A stretch of DNA of 64,000 nt. Origin: Pseudomonas sp. SG20056. GTDB lineage: Bacteria > Pseudomonadota > Gammaproteobacteria > Pseudomonadales > Pseudomonadaceae. The notes beneath the pieces are model-generated. The model ran no database searches and was not told the DNA's origin. It was given only the letters and a program-made list of their open reading frames with translations. The stretch lies in assembly GCF_031764535.1 (NCBI RefSeq), contig NZ_CP134499.1:930001-994000 (forward strand), in the 5' to 3' direction. This document shows positions 55,956 to 64,000 of the stretch, piece after piece; the first letter of the stretch is position 1; every line of letters begins with the position of its first letter. The position numbers and the translations under genes are program-made.

Positions 55956-56303
55956 ATGCCGAAGTCTGAAGAAACGAACCTGGCCAAAGTGGTGGGCTTG
56001 GCGATTGCCAGGCAGCGCATGCTGTGCGAACTGACTCAAGAGCAGGTCGCCGAGCGGCTGGGGATTGGTGGTGAAGCGGTGTCGCGTATCGAGCGTGGCA
56101 TCGTGATGCCTAACATCGAGCGCCTGATGCAGTTCGCCGAGATATTTGGCTGTGAGGCTGCGGATCTGCTGACCCAAGCCAGCCACCGGCCTGAAGACCA
56201 GGCCGTGCGTATCAGCCAGATGCTCAACCAGCTCACACCAGCAGATCGTCAGCTGGTGCTGGAGATGATCGAGCGTCTCACCCAACGCCTGAGTCAGGAT
56301 TGA
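55956..56303 (+). CDS. XRE-family helix-turn-helix regulator
   Basis: This 115-residue regulator has a classic Cro/C1-type helix-turn-helix at about 14-70 (LTQEQVAERLGIGGEAVSRI, MPNIERLMQFAEIFGCEA) and a C-terminal helix for dimerisation. It is divergent from the gene at 55464-55808, and the 147-base gap holds inverted ATGAAGGG/CCCTTCAT copies that might be its operators. Its end overlaps the next, convergent gene by 26 bases. Confidence 0.88.
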   Translation: MPKSEETNLAKVVGLAIARQRMLCELTQEQVAERLGIGGEAVSRIERGIVMPNIERLMQFAEIFGCEAADLLTQASHRPEDQAVRISQMLNQLTPADRQLVLEMIERLTQRLSQD

Positions 56304-56628
56304 GTTCAGGTTCGGGTGCCCGGTTAAACAGCGCCCCGCAACGCAGGCACAGGCAATCGTGTTGCATGAACTGAAAGCGCCGGGTGTCTTGCAGAAAGGG
56401 TTGGTTCTCAGCCCACTGCCGCTGAGCCAGTTCAATCCCTTGCGTTACAAATCCCAGCACCTGTTCCAAGTTGATCGGCTCCACTCCAGGTGACGCAGCC
56501 TTTAGGCCGGAAGGTCGCCGTGCCGCATTCATAAAACCGCCTATTACGCTGGCCAGTATGACCAGCGTGCCGACCGATTCGTTGGACAGCACAGCGGATG
56601 ATTCACAGATCAAGCAGCGTGTGGACAT
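56278..56628 (-). CDS. hypothetical protein with zinc-ribbon-like cysteines
   Basis: This 116-residue protein has CLIC at the N-terminus and CLCLRC at about 92-97, and could bind zinc with both pairs. It is not recognised as a named family. A strong GAGGAG ribosome site precedes ATG. It belongs to the minus-strand gene series of the integrative element. Confidence 0.6.
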   Translation of the reverse strand: MSTRCLICESSAVLSNESVGTLVILASVIGGFMNAARRPSGLKAASPGVEPINLEQVLGFVTQGIELAQRQWAENQPFLQDTRRFQFMQHDCLCLRCGALFNRAPEPELNPDSGVG

Positions 56629-56670
56629 GATCGCTCCTCGGGGCGTGATGGTGCCCGCAGCAAAGGGTGG

Positions 56671-57168
56671 TTAGAGCAAGCCCTGTTCAGCCAGCGACAC
56701 GATGCCTTCTGACCCCACGATGAAGTGGTCCAGCGTGGTGGTGCCGACCATGGCCAGGGCGTTTTTGAGTGTCTGTGTCAGGCGTATATCTGCCTGGCTG
56801 GGCGTGGGATCGCCGGAAGGATGGTTGTGCACCAGGATCACAGCCGCGGCGTTTTGCGTTAGCACTGTTTTGATCACTTCACGCGGATAGACGCTGGCTG
56901 CGTCGAGGGTGCCGCGAAACAGCTCCTCGAAGCTGATCACTCGGTGTTTGCTGTCGAGCAGCAACACCGCGAAGACTTCGTGTGGCAGATCCTGCAGCAA
57001 CACCTGCAGGTGCTCCCTGACTTTGTGTGGATCAGTCAGCGCGCGGCCTTTACTCAGTCGGTGTGTGGCTAACTGCTGGGCTATGCGCAGGATGTCGTTT
57101 TCGCTGACGGGCGAATCCACCAGGTAACTGCCGGCGACTTCACCGGCTCTGAGCTTGTGAAATTTCAT
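56671..57168 (-). CDS. RadC-like JAB-domain protein
   Basis: This 165-residue RadC/DUF2466 protein has the JAMM motif HNHPSGDPTPSQAD with a supporting glutamate upstream (FEELFRG), so it is probably a zinc-dependent hydrolase-like protein. The short form lacking the N-terminal HhH domain is the one carried by mobile elements, and it has no proven repair role. The start follows GGAGACACACC. Confidence 0.9.
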   Translation of the reverse strand: MKFHKLRAGEVAGSYLVDSPVSENDILRIAQQLATHRLSKGRALTDPHKVREHLQVLLQDLPHEVFAVLLLDSKHRVISFEELFRGTLDAASVYPREVIKTVLTQNAAAVILVHNHPSGDPTPSQADIRLTQTLKNALAMVGTTTLDHFIVGSEGIVSLAEQGLL

Positions 57169-57209
57169 GGTGTGTCTCCGGATGGCGAGCCGATTCGGCC
57201 CGCCCGTGG

Positions 57210-58106
57210 TTAGGCAGATGGTTCGAGCTGTTGGGATTGGGCTTCGAGTTTCTCAGCGAGTGACTGGGTGTGAACGGTGCTGTCGGGTTTCGACGCGGCG
57301 GGCTGACCGTCCGGAAAGAACTCTTCAGCAATGGCGCTGCTGTCCTCGCCGTCATCTTCGAAGATGCCGTTGCCCAGACCGACACGCGCGGTGGCATCCA
57401 GCGCGGTCTGATCAAAGCCCGCTGCCTGACGTGCCTCATCCAGTTCACGAGCAGTGAGTAACGCTTGCTCCACGGTCATGCCGCTGCGCAGCGTCAGATC
57501 GACGTAAAAGATCGGCGTGCCATGGCTCTGCCGGGTGGATTTGCCACGTAGACGCAGCTCCAGCGGCAGGCACGCCAGACGATCACCTGAGATGGCCCGG
57601 AAGTACTGCAGTCGGGCAATCAGCGTGCGGATGCTATTGAAGCCCGTGGTGCGAAACACGAAGCTACCCAGGGCATCCTCATCACCGATCACCACATTCA
57701 TCCGTCCGTAGGGCTTGCAGGCATTGCCCTTGGCCAGCGGGCAGGCATCGGGTGACGGGCAGGGCAGCGATTGGACGCCGTCCTTACCGATGCGCTTGCA
57801 GGTCTCACCGTTACCGACACACACCGGTCGACCGTTCTGCCGATCAAACAGGGTGTAATCAGCGCGGAAGTTCAGCTCCGGTTCGTTGAACAACAAGCGC
57901 ACCGGGATACTGCGCAGCTTGTCGTCTTTCCCCTGGCGCAGTTCGTCATTGAGCGGGTGCAGCAACCAGCCGTCTTTGCCCTGCACCTGAGAGGTGATGG
58001 TGAATTGATCGTCTTTCTCCGGCAGGCGCTTTCCGTTCTTCTCGACGACCTTGCCGATGGAGATGCGTCCGAGCACAGGAGGGGTAATTGCCAGACCTTT
58101 GAGCAT
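57210..58106 (-). CDS. conserved integrative-element protein (hydrolase/metal-binding annotation class)
   Basis: This 298-residue protein is conserved among integrative elements, usually beside YqaJ and DUF932 genes, and is often named hydrolase or metal-binding protein. Four cysteines lie in the middle (CVGNGETC, CPSPDACPLAKGNAC), which suggests a zinc or iron-sulfur site. Some related proteins are recombination directionality factors, so a role in excision is possible. I chose ATG 58106 after AAGGAACGCC. The longer frame upstream would overlap the YqaJ end. Confidence 0.75.
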   Translation of the reverse strand: MLKGLAITPPVLGRISIGKVVEKNGKRLPEKDDQFTITSQVQGKDGWLLHPLNDELRQGKDDKLRSIPVRLLFNEPELNFRADYTLFDRQNGRPVCVGNGETCKRIGKDGVQSLPCPSPDACPLAKGNACKPYGRMNVVIGDEDALGSFVFRTTGFNSIRTLIARLQYFRAISGDRLACLPLELRLRGKSTRQSHGTPIFYVDLTLRSGMTVEQALLTARELDEARQAAGFDQTALDATARVGLGNGIFEDDGEDSSAIAEEFFPDGQPAASKPDSTVHTQSLAEKLEAQSQQLEPSA

Positions 58107-58124
58107 GATGGCGTTCCTTGAAAT

Positions 58125-58164
58125 AAAAAAGGCCAGCCAGCAGCGCGAACTGCATGGACTGGCC
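58125..58164 (-). terminator. terminator after the YqaJ gene
   Basis: GGCCAG (58131-58136) and CTGGCC (58159-58164) form a hairpin, and on the minus strand TTTTTTATTTC follows. It lies between the YqaJ stop and the next gene start. Confidence 0.7.
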
Positions 58165-58194
58165 AAGGGGGAGGGATTGAGTGGAAGAGGGTGA

Positions 58195-59199
58195 TCAGCC
58201 GATAAGAAAGCGCCGGCTACCTTCCTTGAGCTTTGGATAGCGGGCCTGCAGGTAGGGCTTTTCCTGGAGCAGGCGCTCGACATCGAGCACGGTGCTGTCC
58301 TTGGCTTTGCGCCAGCTCACGTAGCCGCTGGAGAAGTCGGCACGGGTGGATTCACCCATGGCTTGCTGCAGCATCTGCTTGAGCTCGGCTTCGCGCTTTT
58401 CCTTCTCAGAGATTGATTGACGCACAGCCTTCAGTTCCAGGAAGGCCGCTGCCAAGCCGGCGTTACCACTGAAGTCGACGACCTGGCCGTTGTCCTGCGG
58501 ATACAGGCAACGCAGCGCCAGCTCAGCCGATGCACTGCCATCTGCGGGCGGTGGGGTATCCGTTTCGACGTACTGCCAGAAGCGGCGCTCCAGTTCGATG
58601 AGGCGAGCGATCATCTGCTCGTCCCGCTCGATGCGATGGATCTCCAGCGTCTGACCACCGAGCAACACCGCCACATCAGCCGCCTGCTTGCCGGTTACGG
58701 CGAGCTGGTGCATCACCTGCAACTGCACATATTCGGGGACGCCTTCTTTCCAGAGGCGTGCCCCGTTTATGCCGGCTGTCTTGCATTCGAGGATCTGCAC
58801 CTCGTCTGTACCAATCACCTCGCGATCGATGTTGGCCAGCATCCAGGGCAACTCCGGATTAGGATGCTGCAGCACGGCGTTGATGCGACGTACCTTGTGC
58901 TTCGTGCGCTTGCTGTAATGCCAAGCCACTATGGGCTCCAGCACGTTGCCCCAATAAGTCGGGTTTTCCTCGTCATGGGGATCAGTCTTCGGCAGGTTGC
59001 TGTCGCGGCCGGTTTTCTCCAGCCACAGCTCCAGCTGAGATTTGTAGGGATTGAGGCCGACCGCCGCCGCTGCATCCGAACTGCCGATACCTTTCTTACG
59101 GATCTGCAGCCAGTCCTCGCGCGGCAGCTCCTTGGTGCTGACCAGACGCAGGGCAGGGCGTTTCTTGCTGGTGCTGCCATTCAATGACGTTGCTTTCAT
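58195..59199 (-). CDS. YqaJ-type viral recombinase (lambda-exonuclease fold)
   Basis: This 334-residue YqaJ family nuclease has IGSSDAAAAVGLNPYKSQLE, ENPTYWGNVLEPIVAWHY, and a D-x-E-x-K pair in VQILECKTAGINGARLWKEG followed by VPEYVQLQVMHQLAV. These are the active-site blocks of phage-type 5'-3' exonucleases that work with a single-strand annealing protein. ATG 59199 after GAGGTGAACACC is preferred. Its partner annealase is not in the window unless the DUF932 protein serves. Confidence 0.88.
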   Translation of the reverse strand: MKATSLNGSTSKKRPALRLVSTKELPREDWLQIRKKGIGSSDAAAAVGLNPYKSQLELWLEKTGRDSNLPKTDPHDEENPTYWGNVLEPIVAWHYSKRTKHKVRRINAVLQHPNPELPWMLANIDREVIGTDEVQILECKTAGINGARLWKEGVPEYVQLQVMHQLAVTGKQAADVAVLLGGQTLEIHRIERDEQMIARLIELERRFWQYVETDTPPPADGSASAELALRCLYPQDNGQVVDFSGNAGLAAAFLELKAVRQSISEKEKREAELKQMLQQAMGESTRADFSSGYVSWRKAKDSTVLDVERLLQEKPYLQARYPKLKEGSRRFLIG

Positions 59200-59222
59200 G
59201 GTGTTCACCTCGCGGACACAAA

Positions 59223-59255
59223 AACGCCCGATCAGCGCTGAACTGACCGGGCGTT
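59223..59255 (-). terminator. terminator after the DUF932 gene
   Basis: AACGCCCG and CGGGCGTT form an eight-base stem; the minus strand continues with TTTTTGTG. It lies between the DUF932 stop and the YqaJ start. Confidence 0.75.
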
Positions 59256-59285
59256 AGGGATTGGATGAAATGGAAAAGGGGAATC

Positions 59286-60254
59286 TCAGGCGACCAATTG
59301 CAGGGCCGCATCCAGAGCGCGTTGCTTGACCTGAGCGCCTTGGCCAAACCAGGCCGAGTCAAGGCGGTACTCGGTGCTGCGAGCACGACGCTCATGATCG
59401 ACGTACTCGGTCACCGCGTTGAGCAGGCCCCATGCAGTGCCGCGAGCCGACTCCAGATCCGAACCACGCCCGCGTCCTTCGTACAGCTCCTGCACGCGGC
59501 GCAAAGCGCGTTCGTTGGGCAACTGCTCGGGCAATTGCCCGGTCGGACTGACCTCGCACAGCACGTTCATGAAGTAGCCCAAGGCCTCATGCCACTGCAC
59601 CTTGCGTTCAGCCAGTGCGCGCATGCGGTACATGAAGTCGTCCCATTGCGAGACGGCGATGCCGAGTTGCTTCTTCACCACCTTCGGATCGAAGCGGGTG
59701 TTATGTGGCACCTTGATCGCACGGCTGGTGCCGTCCAGGGCCACCGTCAGGGTGTTGTTGCACACCACGCGCACGGTGGTTGGTGTCGCCGTGGTCGCCA
59801 GGGTGCCGTCACAGGAAGTCGCCAGCAGCAAGTAGCCGTTCACCCGGTCGTTGCCCTTGATTGAAGCGCCTTGTCCGGTACGCGCCAGCGCCCAGAACTT
59901 ACGACCGCCCTTGAGCACGCCTGCCGTTTCCAGCTCATAACCGGATACTTCGGTCAGATCGCGATAGAACTCCAGCACCTCGCGCGGTTGCACGGTGTGA
60001 TAGCGGTTGGAGACGACCGATAACGGAGCCTTGGTATCGGAGCGGTAGAGCACCTTCTGCTCTGGGAAGGAATGGATCGCGCCCAGGTGCCCGACTGCAT
60101 CGGACTTGAAGTGCACGGGGCTTTCCATGATTTGCCAGTCCATGCCGGCTTCACGCTGCCAGACCTCGATAGGTTGCTTGCGAGGCAGGTTGTTGCCCAA
60201 GCCATGCCAGGGAGTGGCGCCGACGTAGGCCATTTGTTCGACTTGATGAGCCAT
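59286..60254 (-). CDS. DUF932 protein
   Basis: This 322-residue DUF932 protein has WHGLGNNLPRKQPIEVWQRE, VSNRYHTVQPREVLEFYRDL and RVVCNNTLTVAL. Members of this family are common in conjugative elements and phages next to exonuclease genes. A role as a DNA-protecting or annealing factor has been suggested, but is not shown here. ATG 60254 follows AAAGGAAA. It heads a series of minus-strand genes with separate terminators. Confidence 0.88.
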   Translation of the reverse strand: MAHQVEQMAYVGATPWHGLGNNLPRKQPIEVWQREAGMDWQIMESPVHFKSDAVGHLGAIHSFPEQKVLYRSDTKAPLSVVSNRYHTVQPREVLEFYRDLTEVSGYELETAGVLKGGRKFWALARTGQGASIKGNDRVNGYLLLATSCDGTLATTATPTTVRVVCNNTLTVALDGTSRAIKVPHNTRFDPKVVKKQLGIAVSQWDDFMYRMRALAERKVQWHEALGYFMNVLCEVSPTGQLPEQLPNERALRRVQELYEGRGRGSDLESARGTAWGLLNAVTEYVDHERRARSTEYRLDSAWFGQGAQVKQRALDAALQLVA

Positions 60255-60345
60255 GATGAATTTCCTTTGAGCAATAGCCGGCATAAAGCGCTGCGCATGG
60301 CGCAGCACCGGCATTTAGAGATGAATGAGAGAGAAGGGCGCCGGA

Positions 60346-60672
60346 TCAGACCGGCTGGTTAAAGCGGTGACCGCAGTTCAGGCAGAGGTTGTGGGCCAGC
60401 ACATGACGGTCGAGTTTTTCGCCAAGCTGAGCGCCCATCGCACAACCACCAGCAGCGCCAACCAGTCCGTTGAGAATGGCCGATGAGAGGGCATTGAGGT
60501 TTACGTTGGGAGGCTTGGCGAGGCCGCTGCTGGGAATGGCCGGGCCGGTAAGCAGGATTGTACCGGCACCACGCAGCGCACCGCCCAGCATGCCGATGAA
60601 GGCAGCAATCCGCATGGCGGTGAGGTGCGTAGAGACCTGAGAAGAGCCGCAGCTCGGGCAGTGCAATGACAT
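60346..60672 (-). CDS. small zinc-ribbon and glycine-rich hypothetical protein
   Basis: This 108-residue protein has CPSCGSS at the start and CLNCGHRF at the end, two halves of a zinc ribbon separated by a glycine-rich hydrophobic middle (IGMLGGALRGAG, GLVGAAGGCAMGAQLG) that may cross the membrane. No known function. I chose ATG 60672 after GGAGTCTTCAACC. It is the most upstream gene of the minus-strand set and diverges from the defence genes. Confidence 0.65.
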   Translation of the reverse strand: MSLHCPSCGSSQVSTHLTAMRIAAFIGMLGGALRGAGTILLTGPAIPSSGLAKPPNVNLNALSSAILNGLVGAAGGCAMGAQLGEKLDRHVLAHNLCLNCGHRFNQPV

Positions 60673-60929
60673 GGTTGAAGACTCCATGGTGGGGATGTCA
60701 TTGCGGTGATGTGTGACTGAGAGTTTTTGGAATCGAATAGCCGCTTCGTGGGAGCGAAACTATAGCTGCGATAGGGCAGCTGTCGGCCAAAAGCGGACGC
60801 GAAACCGTTGCCACTGCTACGGTGACCGGCCGCCCTGCCTCTTGGCATTTGGGTGGCCAGGTGCCGCCATCGCATGGACTATGGCCTCGGAATCCCCTAG
60901 ATTCTCGGCAAATTGTCACGGACGTCGAG

Positions 60930-62546
60930 ATGGAATCAAATGATTCGGGCGGTGTTGCCGCCAAGCACGGTTTTCTATTCCAAGACTGTGTAGCCGCTTA
61001 CCATGTAACTCGAATGCTTCGTGATAAGACTATCCGCAGTGTTCGCTGCGAGGTCACAGACGATATCGACATCGTATCTGACGGGCACGTCGACTTCGTG
61101 CAGGTGAAAAGTACCGAGAAAACGCGCTGGAATATCTCCGACATCGTCAAGAATTCCAAGGGGGCCGATAAGAAAACAATCCCCTGCAGTTCGATATTGC
61201 ACAAATCGATGCAGTGCGAGTCCGATCCCGGTCTGTCCCGAAGGTATTCGATCATCACCGAAGATAAGGTGAACAAAACTCTGGAGTACCTGACAATCAG
61301 CCCAACAGCCAGGGCGGGTAAGTCCGGAAGGCAGGAACTGATCGACGACCTCAACAAGCGCACGGGGGGCTACCAGACTGCGTCAGGTGTGAGCGTCGCC
61401 GCCTGGGTCGACGCGGCCATCTGGCAGGTCTATCACTCAGTCCGCGAACTGGAACTTCTGGGGATCAAAAACATACGGATGGCCTCCCAGGATCTGCACG
61501 GCGTAATTCTCAGTTCTGAAACCGTCGCCGAAGACATATGGCGACGTATCCTCGACACCGTGACGCGCAAGGGCGAGCATTCACGGCGGATCCACAGTGT
61601 TGATGACAAGTCCTACACCCGACCTGACCTCTTTGATTGGTTCAAGTTGCGCGTCGAGGATGACCAGTCTCGATCAGGCCGAAAGATCTATGTCAGACGG
61701 GACTTGCCCCACATCCTTATGCCATTTAGAGCACCTTTGGCTTCGGTCTGCGCTAAGCGTAAGGGGCAGGTTCTGCATCAGCAGTATTCACTTAAGCGAT
61801 ACCGCTACAAACACATCGTGGACAACGTCTGCCAATGGTTGGATGAGGTCTTTCTTCGGCCAAAAGAAATGGCCGATATCCACAAGCTGACGCTCGTGGA
61901 AAAGCGCGAGCGGCTGCGAACGTCTGTCTTCAAATCACTCCACGATGTTGGGGAGTTTCTAGGCCGCGTGCTATTGCACGCCACGATCAGGCAGCACCAT
62001 GAAAGCCAGCCCATACCCTGCATGCTGCACGTGGAAAGACCAGGGCCAGAAAAAATCCTTGAAAACGTGCACATCGTTCGCCGCGATCCGGAAGGTGATC
62101 AACTCTGGATTGGCTTCAGCGAGTTAGTGACTGATACCGACATCGCTGTCCGGTTGCCGGAGATACGGGATCGTCTCTATGAGGACATCTCGGATTGCTT
62201 CGATTCTGCGCGCAGCAAGATCCTCGACGTCAAAGACGATGACTACCTGCTTCGCCATGACATCGACGAAATCCTCGATGGCAGCCGGCCCTTTGATGCC
62301 CACCTTGATCGCTTCACTTTCGTCCTATTCGTAGGATATGACTCTCACCTGCTTACCGACCCTGAAACACCGGGGCACGAAGATGAATTGGAGCGGGAAA
62401 CGGTAGCGCTATTTGAGCAATTCGCCGCCGACCTCATGGAGAATTCTCCGTTCGCGGATCTGTGCGTACACGTATTTCTCTACCCCGCTCCGAGCCTTGA
62501 GCGGCTAACCAAATTGGTCGAGGAAAAAGTAAGGGCGGTGGTATGA
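60930..62546 (+). CDS. abpA: AbpA/HamA-type phage-defence nuclease subunit
   Basis: This 538-residue protein has an N-terminal DUF4297/Cap4-like nuclease domain (GGVAAKHGFLFQDCVAAYHV, EVTDDIDIVSDGHVDFVQVK) with E, D and Q-V-K in the PD-(D/E)xK order. Its C-terminal HamA/AbpA-type domain (formerly DUF1837) contains LWIGFSELVTDTDIAV and FVLFVGYDSHLL. Length and domain order match E. coli AbpA (YfjL). With the helicase that overlaps it by four bases it should form a defence unit. ATG 60930 is chosen over the longer frame. Confidence 0.83.
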   Translation: MESNDSGGVAAKHGFLFQDCVAAYHVTRMLRDKTIRSVRCEVTDDIDIVSDGHVDFVQVKSTEKTRWNISDIVKNSKGADKKTIPCSSILHKSMQCESDPGLSRRYSIITEDKVNKTLEYLTISPTARAGKSGRQELIDDLNKRTGGYQTASGVSVAAWVDAAIWQVYHSVRELELLGIKNIRMASQDLHGVILSSETVAEDIWRRILDTVTRKGEHSRRIHSVDDKSYTRPDLFDWFKLRVEDDQSRSGRKIYVRRDLPHILMPFRAPLASVCAKRKGQVLHQQYSLKRYRYKHIVDNVCQWLDEVFLRPKEMADIHKLTLVEKRERLRTSVFKSLHDVGEFLGRVLLHATIRQHHESQPIPCMLHVERPGPEKILENVHIVRRDPEGDQLWIGFSELVTDTDIAVRLPEIRDRLYEDISDCFDSARSKILDVKDDDYLLRHDIDEILDGSRPFDAHLDRFTFVLFVGYDSHLLTDPETPGHEDELERETVALFEQFAADLMENSPFADLCVHVFLYPAPSLERLTKLVEEKVRAVV

Positions 62547-64000
62547 CACAGGTGTATGAACAGGCGAAGCACAGCCTGCAGAGTGAGGATTTCTCGTCCT
62601 TCAGGTACCTATCCGCGATCAACACGTTGCTGTCCAACCCTGTGTCGTACGACCTGGGCCGAGACTTAATCGTACGGGCCCTAGATGCGCGCGATCGTTT
62701 CTCTGACCACATTATCCTCCTGAAAAATATGGTGAGAAAAGCAGGCCTGTTCCCATACCTGAAAAAGGAGTTCTCCGACCTTACGCCGGAAGAGCTGAGG
62801 GTTCTGGATTTGTACCGTACGCCGTTCTCGAACAGTTACGTTTTTCACTCGATGCAATTCCACATATTCGATCTGCTCAAGGCTGGTCAGAATGTGGTGC
62901 TCAGCGCGCCTACAAGCATGGGAAAAAGCGCCATCGTGGACTCGCTGCTTGGCCTGGGTGACATAAAGCGGCTCGTCTTGGTTGTTCCGACCGTGGCGCT
63001 TGCCGACGAAACGCGTCGCCGCTTGCAGGTGCGGTTCGGCGAGCGTTACCAGATCATTCACCACAGCTCGCAAGAGTGTCATTCCGATCGGGTCATCTAC
63101 GTCCTGACGCAGGAGCGGGTGAACGAGCGAGACGACATTGCCGATATCGACCTCTTCGTCATCGACGAGTTTTACAAGCTGGCATTCCGAGAACTCAAAA
63201 ACGGCAAAGTGGATTACAAGGACGAGCGAGTTATTGAGCTCAATATCGCGCTGAGCAAGCTGCTGAAAGTCTCCAAGCAGTTCTACCTGACCGGGCCGTT
63301 CGTCAACAGCATTCGCGGACTAGAAAAACTTGGCTACCCACACACTTTCATTTCCACCGACTTCAACACGGTCGCACTCGATGTCCAGACCTTTGGCATC
63401 AAAGCGAATGAGGATGAAGCGAAACTCAACGCGCTGGCGGAAATTGCGCGCGCATGTGTCGGCGCAACGATCATCTACTGCAAGTCGCCAACTGTGGCCG
63501 GGCTCGTTGCACGCGAGCTGATCAGGCTCGGACATGGCACGCCGACTGAGAGTCCTCATATCGATTGGGTGAGCAAAGAGTTCGATGCCGATTGGGACTA
63601 CACCATTGCCCTGAAGAACGGCATTGGGTTGCATTTTGGTGCGCTGCCGAGGGCCCTACAGCAATACACTGCCGACCAGTTCAATGCGGGAAACCTGCGC
63701 TTCTTACTCTGCACCTCCACTATCATCGAAGGCGTTAACACCGTCGCGAAGAATGTCGTGATTTACGATAACCGTGATGGTACTCGCAGTATCGACAAAT
63801 TCACCCACGGAAATATCAAGGGGCGCGCCGGGCGGATGGGCGTTCACTTCGTGGGAAAAATCTTCTGTCTGGAGGAAATTCCGGAGGACAATCTCAACCA
63901 AGAGGTGGAGATTCCGCTCGGTATTCAAGACGTCAAAACCCCGATCAACCTCCTAGCGAGCGTTCAGCCAGATCATCTGTCCGAGTTTTCACAGGATCGC
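62543..64000 (+). CDS. abpB: AbpB/HamB-type DExx helicase, 3' end outside the window
   Basis: The first 486 residues of a superfamily 2 helicase are visible, and the frame is open to the window edge. Walker A is SAPTSMGKS, motif II is FVIDEFYK, a motif III-like LTGPF follows, and motif VI is GNIKGRAGRMG. It resembles AbpB/YfjK and HamB. The ATG overlaps the stop of the nuclease gene (ATGA), so both proteins are made together. In Hachiman the helicase senses damaged DNA ends and releases the nuclease. Confidence 0.85.
   Translation, partial: MTQVYEQAKHSLQSEDFSSFRYLSAINTLLSNPVSYDLGRDLIVRALDARDRFSDHIILLKNMVRKAGLFPYLKKEFSDLTPEELRVLDLYRTPFSNSYVFHSMQFHIFDLLKAGQNVVLSAPTSMGKSAIVDSLLGLGDIKRLVLVVPTVALADETRRRLQVRFGERYQIIHHSSQECHSDRVIYVLTQERVNERDDIADIDLFVIDEFYKLAFRELKNGKVDYKDERVIELNIALSKLLKVSKQFYLTGPFVNSIRGLEKLGYPHTFISTDFNTVALDVQTFGIKANEDEAKLNALAEIARACVGATIIYCKSPTVAGLVARELIRLGHGTPTESPHIDWVSKEFDADWDYTIALKNGIGLHFGALPRALQQYTADQFNAGNLRFLLCTSTIIEGVNTVAKNVVIYDNRDGTRSIDKFTHGNIKGRAGRMGVHFVGKIFCLEEIPEDNLNQEVEIPLGIQDVKTPINLLASVQPDHLSEFSQDR

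Noticed and set aside
58417..59187. 256-codon plus-strand frame opposite the YqaJ gene
   Set aside because: Antisense shadow; YqaJ motifs are clear on the other strand.

Overview
The window looks like a Pseudomonas chromosome (GC-rich, close to the stutzeri/alcaligenes side of the genus). This is inferred from the full-length PutA with an N-terminal DNA-binding domain, the selD-mnmH pair beside a putative selenate ABC transporter, a Che2-like chemosensory operon and Pseudomonas-type integron attC sites. Ordinary core genes fill the first 26 kb. From about 26.4 kb onward the window is mostly accessory DNA.

Core part (1-26.3 kb). After the end of a LuxR-type regulator comes one tightly packed chemosensory operon: short MCP, cheY, STAS protein, cheA, MCP, cheW, cheR, cheD, cheB and a receiver-EAL protein, mostly with overlapping or nearly touching ends. 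Then putA, with GTTGCA operator-like sites upstream; a lipoprotein/metallopeptidase-like gene; a selenium block (a four-gene ABC transporter divergent from selD-mnmH); wrbA plus an MFS exporter divergent from a LysR gene; and an ECF41-type sigma factor behind an AhpD-like gene with a good match to the ECF41 promoter.

Mobile part 1 (26.4-36.6 kb). A truncated Pf-type integrase and a HigBA-like toxin-antitoxin pair are followed by a tRNA-3'-end-like att sequence. An 8.6 kb element then runs to a second copy of the same 17 bp att core. Inside it are four integron-type gene cassettes separated by three clear attC sites, with no integron integrase, then a Pf-like filamentous-phage module (repressor, small DNA-binding proteins, Rep, Int) that lacks every coat and assembly gene. 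It therefore resembles a satellite rather than a complete phage.

Mobile part 2 (36.6-40.4 kb). This holds an orphan gene, an AlpA regulator and an inovirus Gp2-type HUH replication protein, with several strong inverted repeats.

Catabolic-looking island (40.4-50.6 kb). DUF1302 and DUF1329 proteins and a LysR regulator are followed by a tight operon of M20 amidohydrolase, MFS transporter, CapA-like protein and DUF2817 (M14-like) protein. The substrate is unknown. Amide- or glutamyl-linked compounds are a guess.

Mobile part 3 (50.6-64 kb). IS3 and Gp2 remnants lead into a stretch typical of integrative conjugative elements (GIY-YIG/DUF4041, small conserved proteins, XRE, RadC, YqaJ, DUF932). 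The window ends in an AbpAB/Hachiman-type phage-defence pair; the helicase gene runs off the edge.
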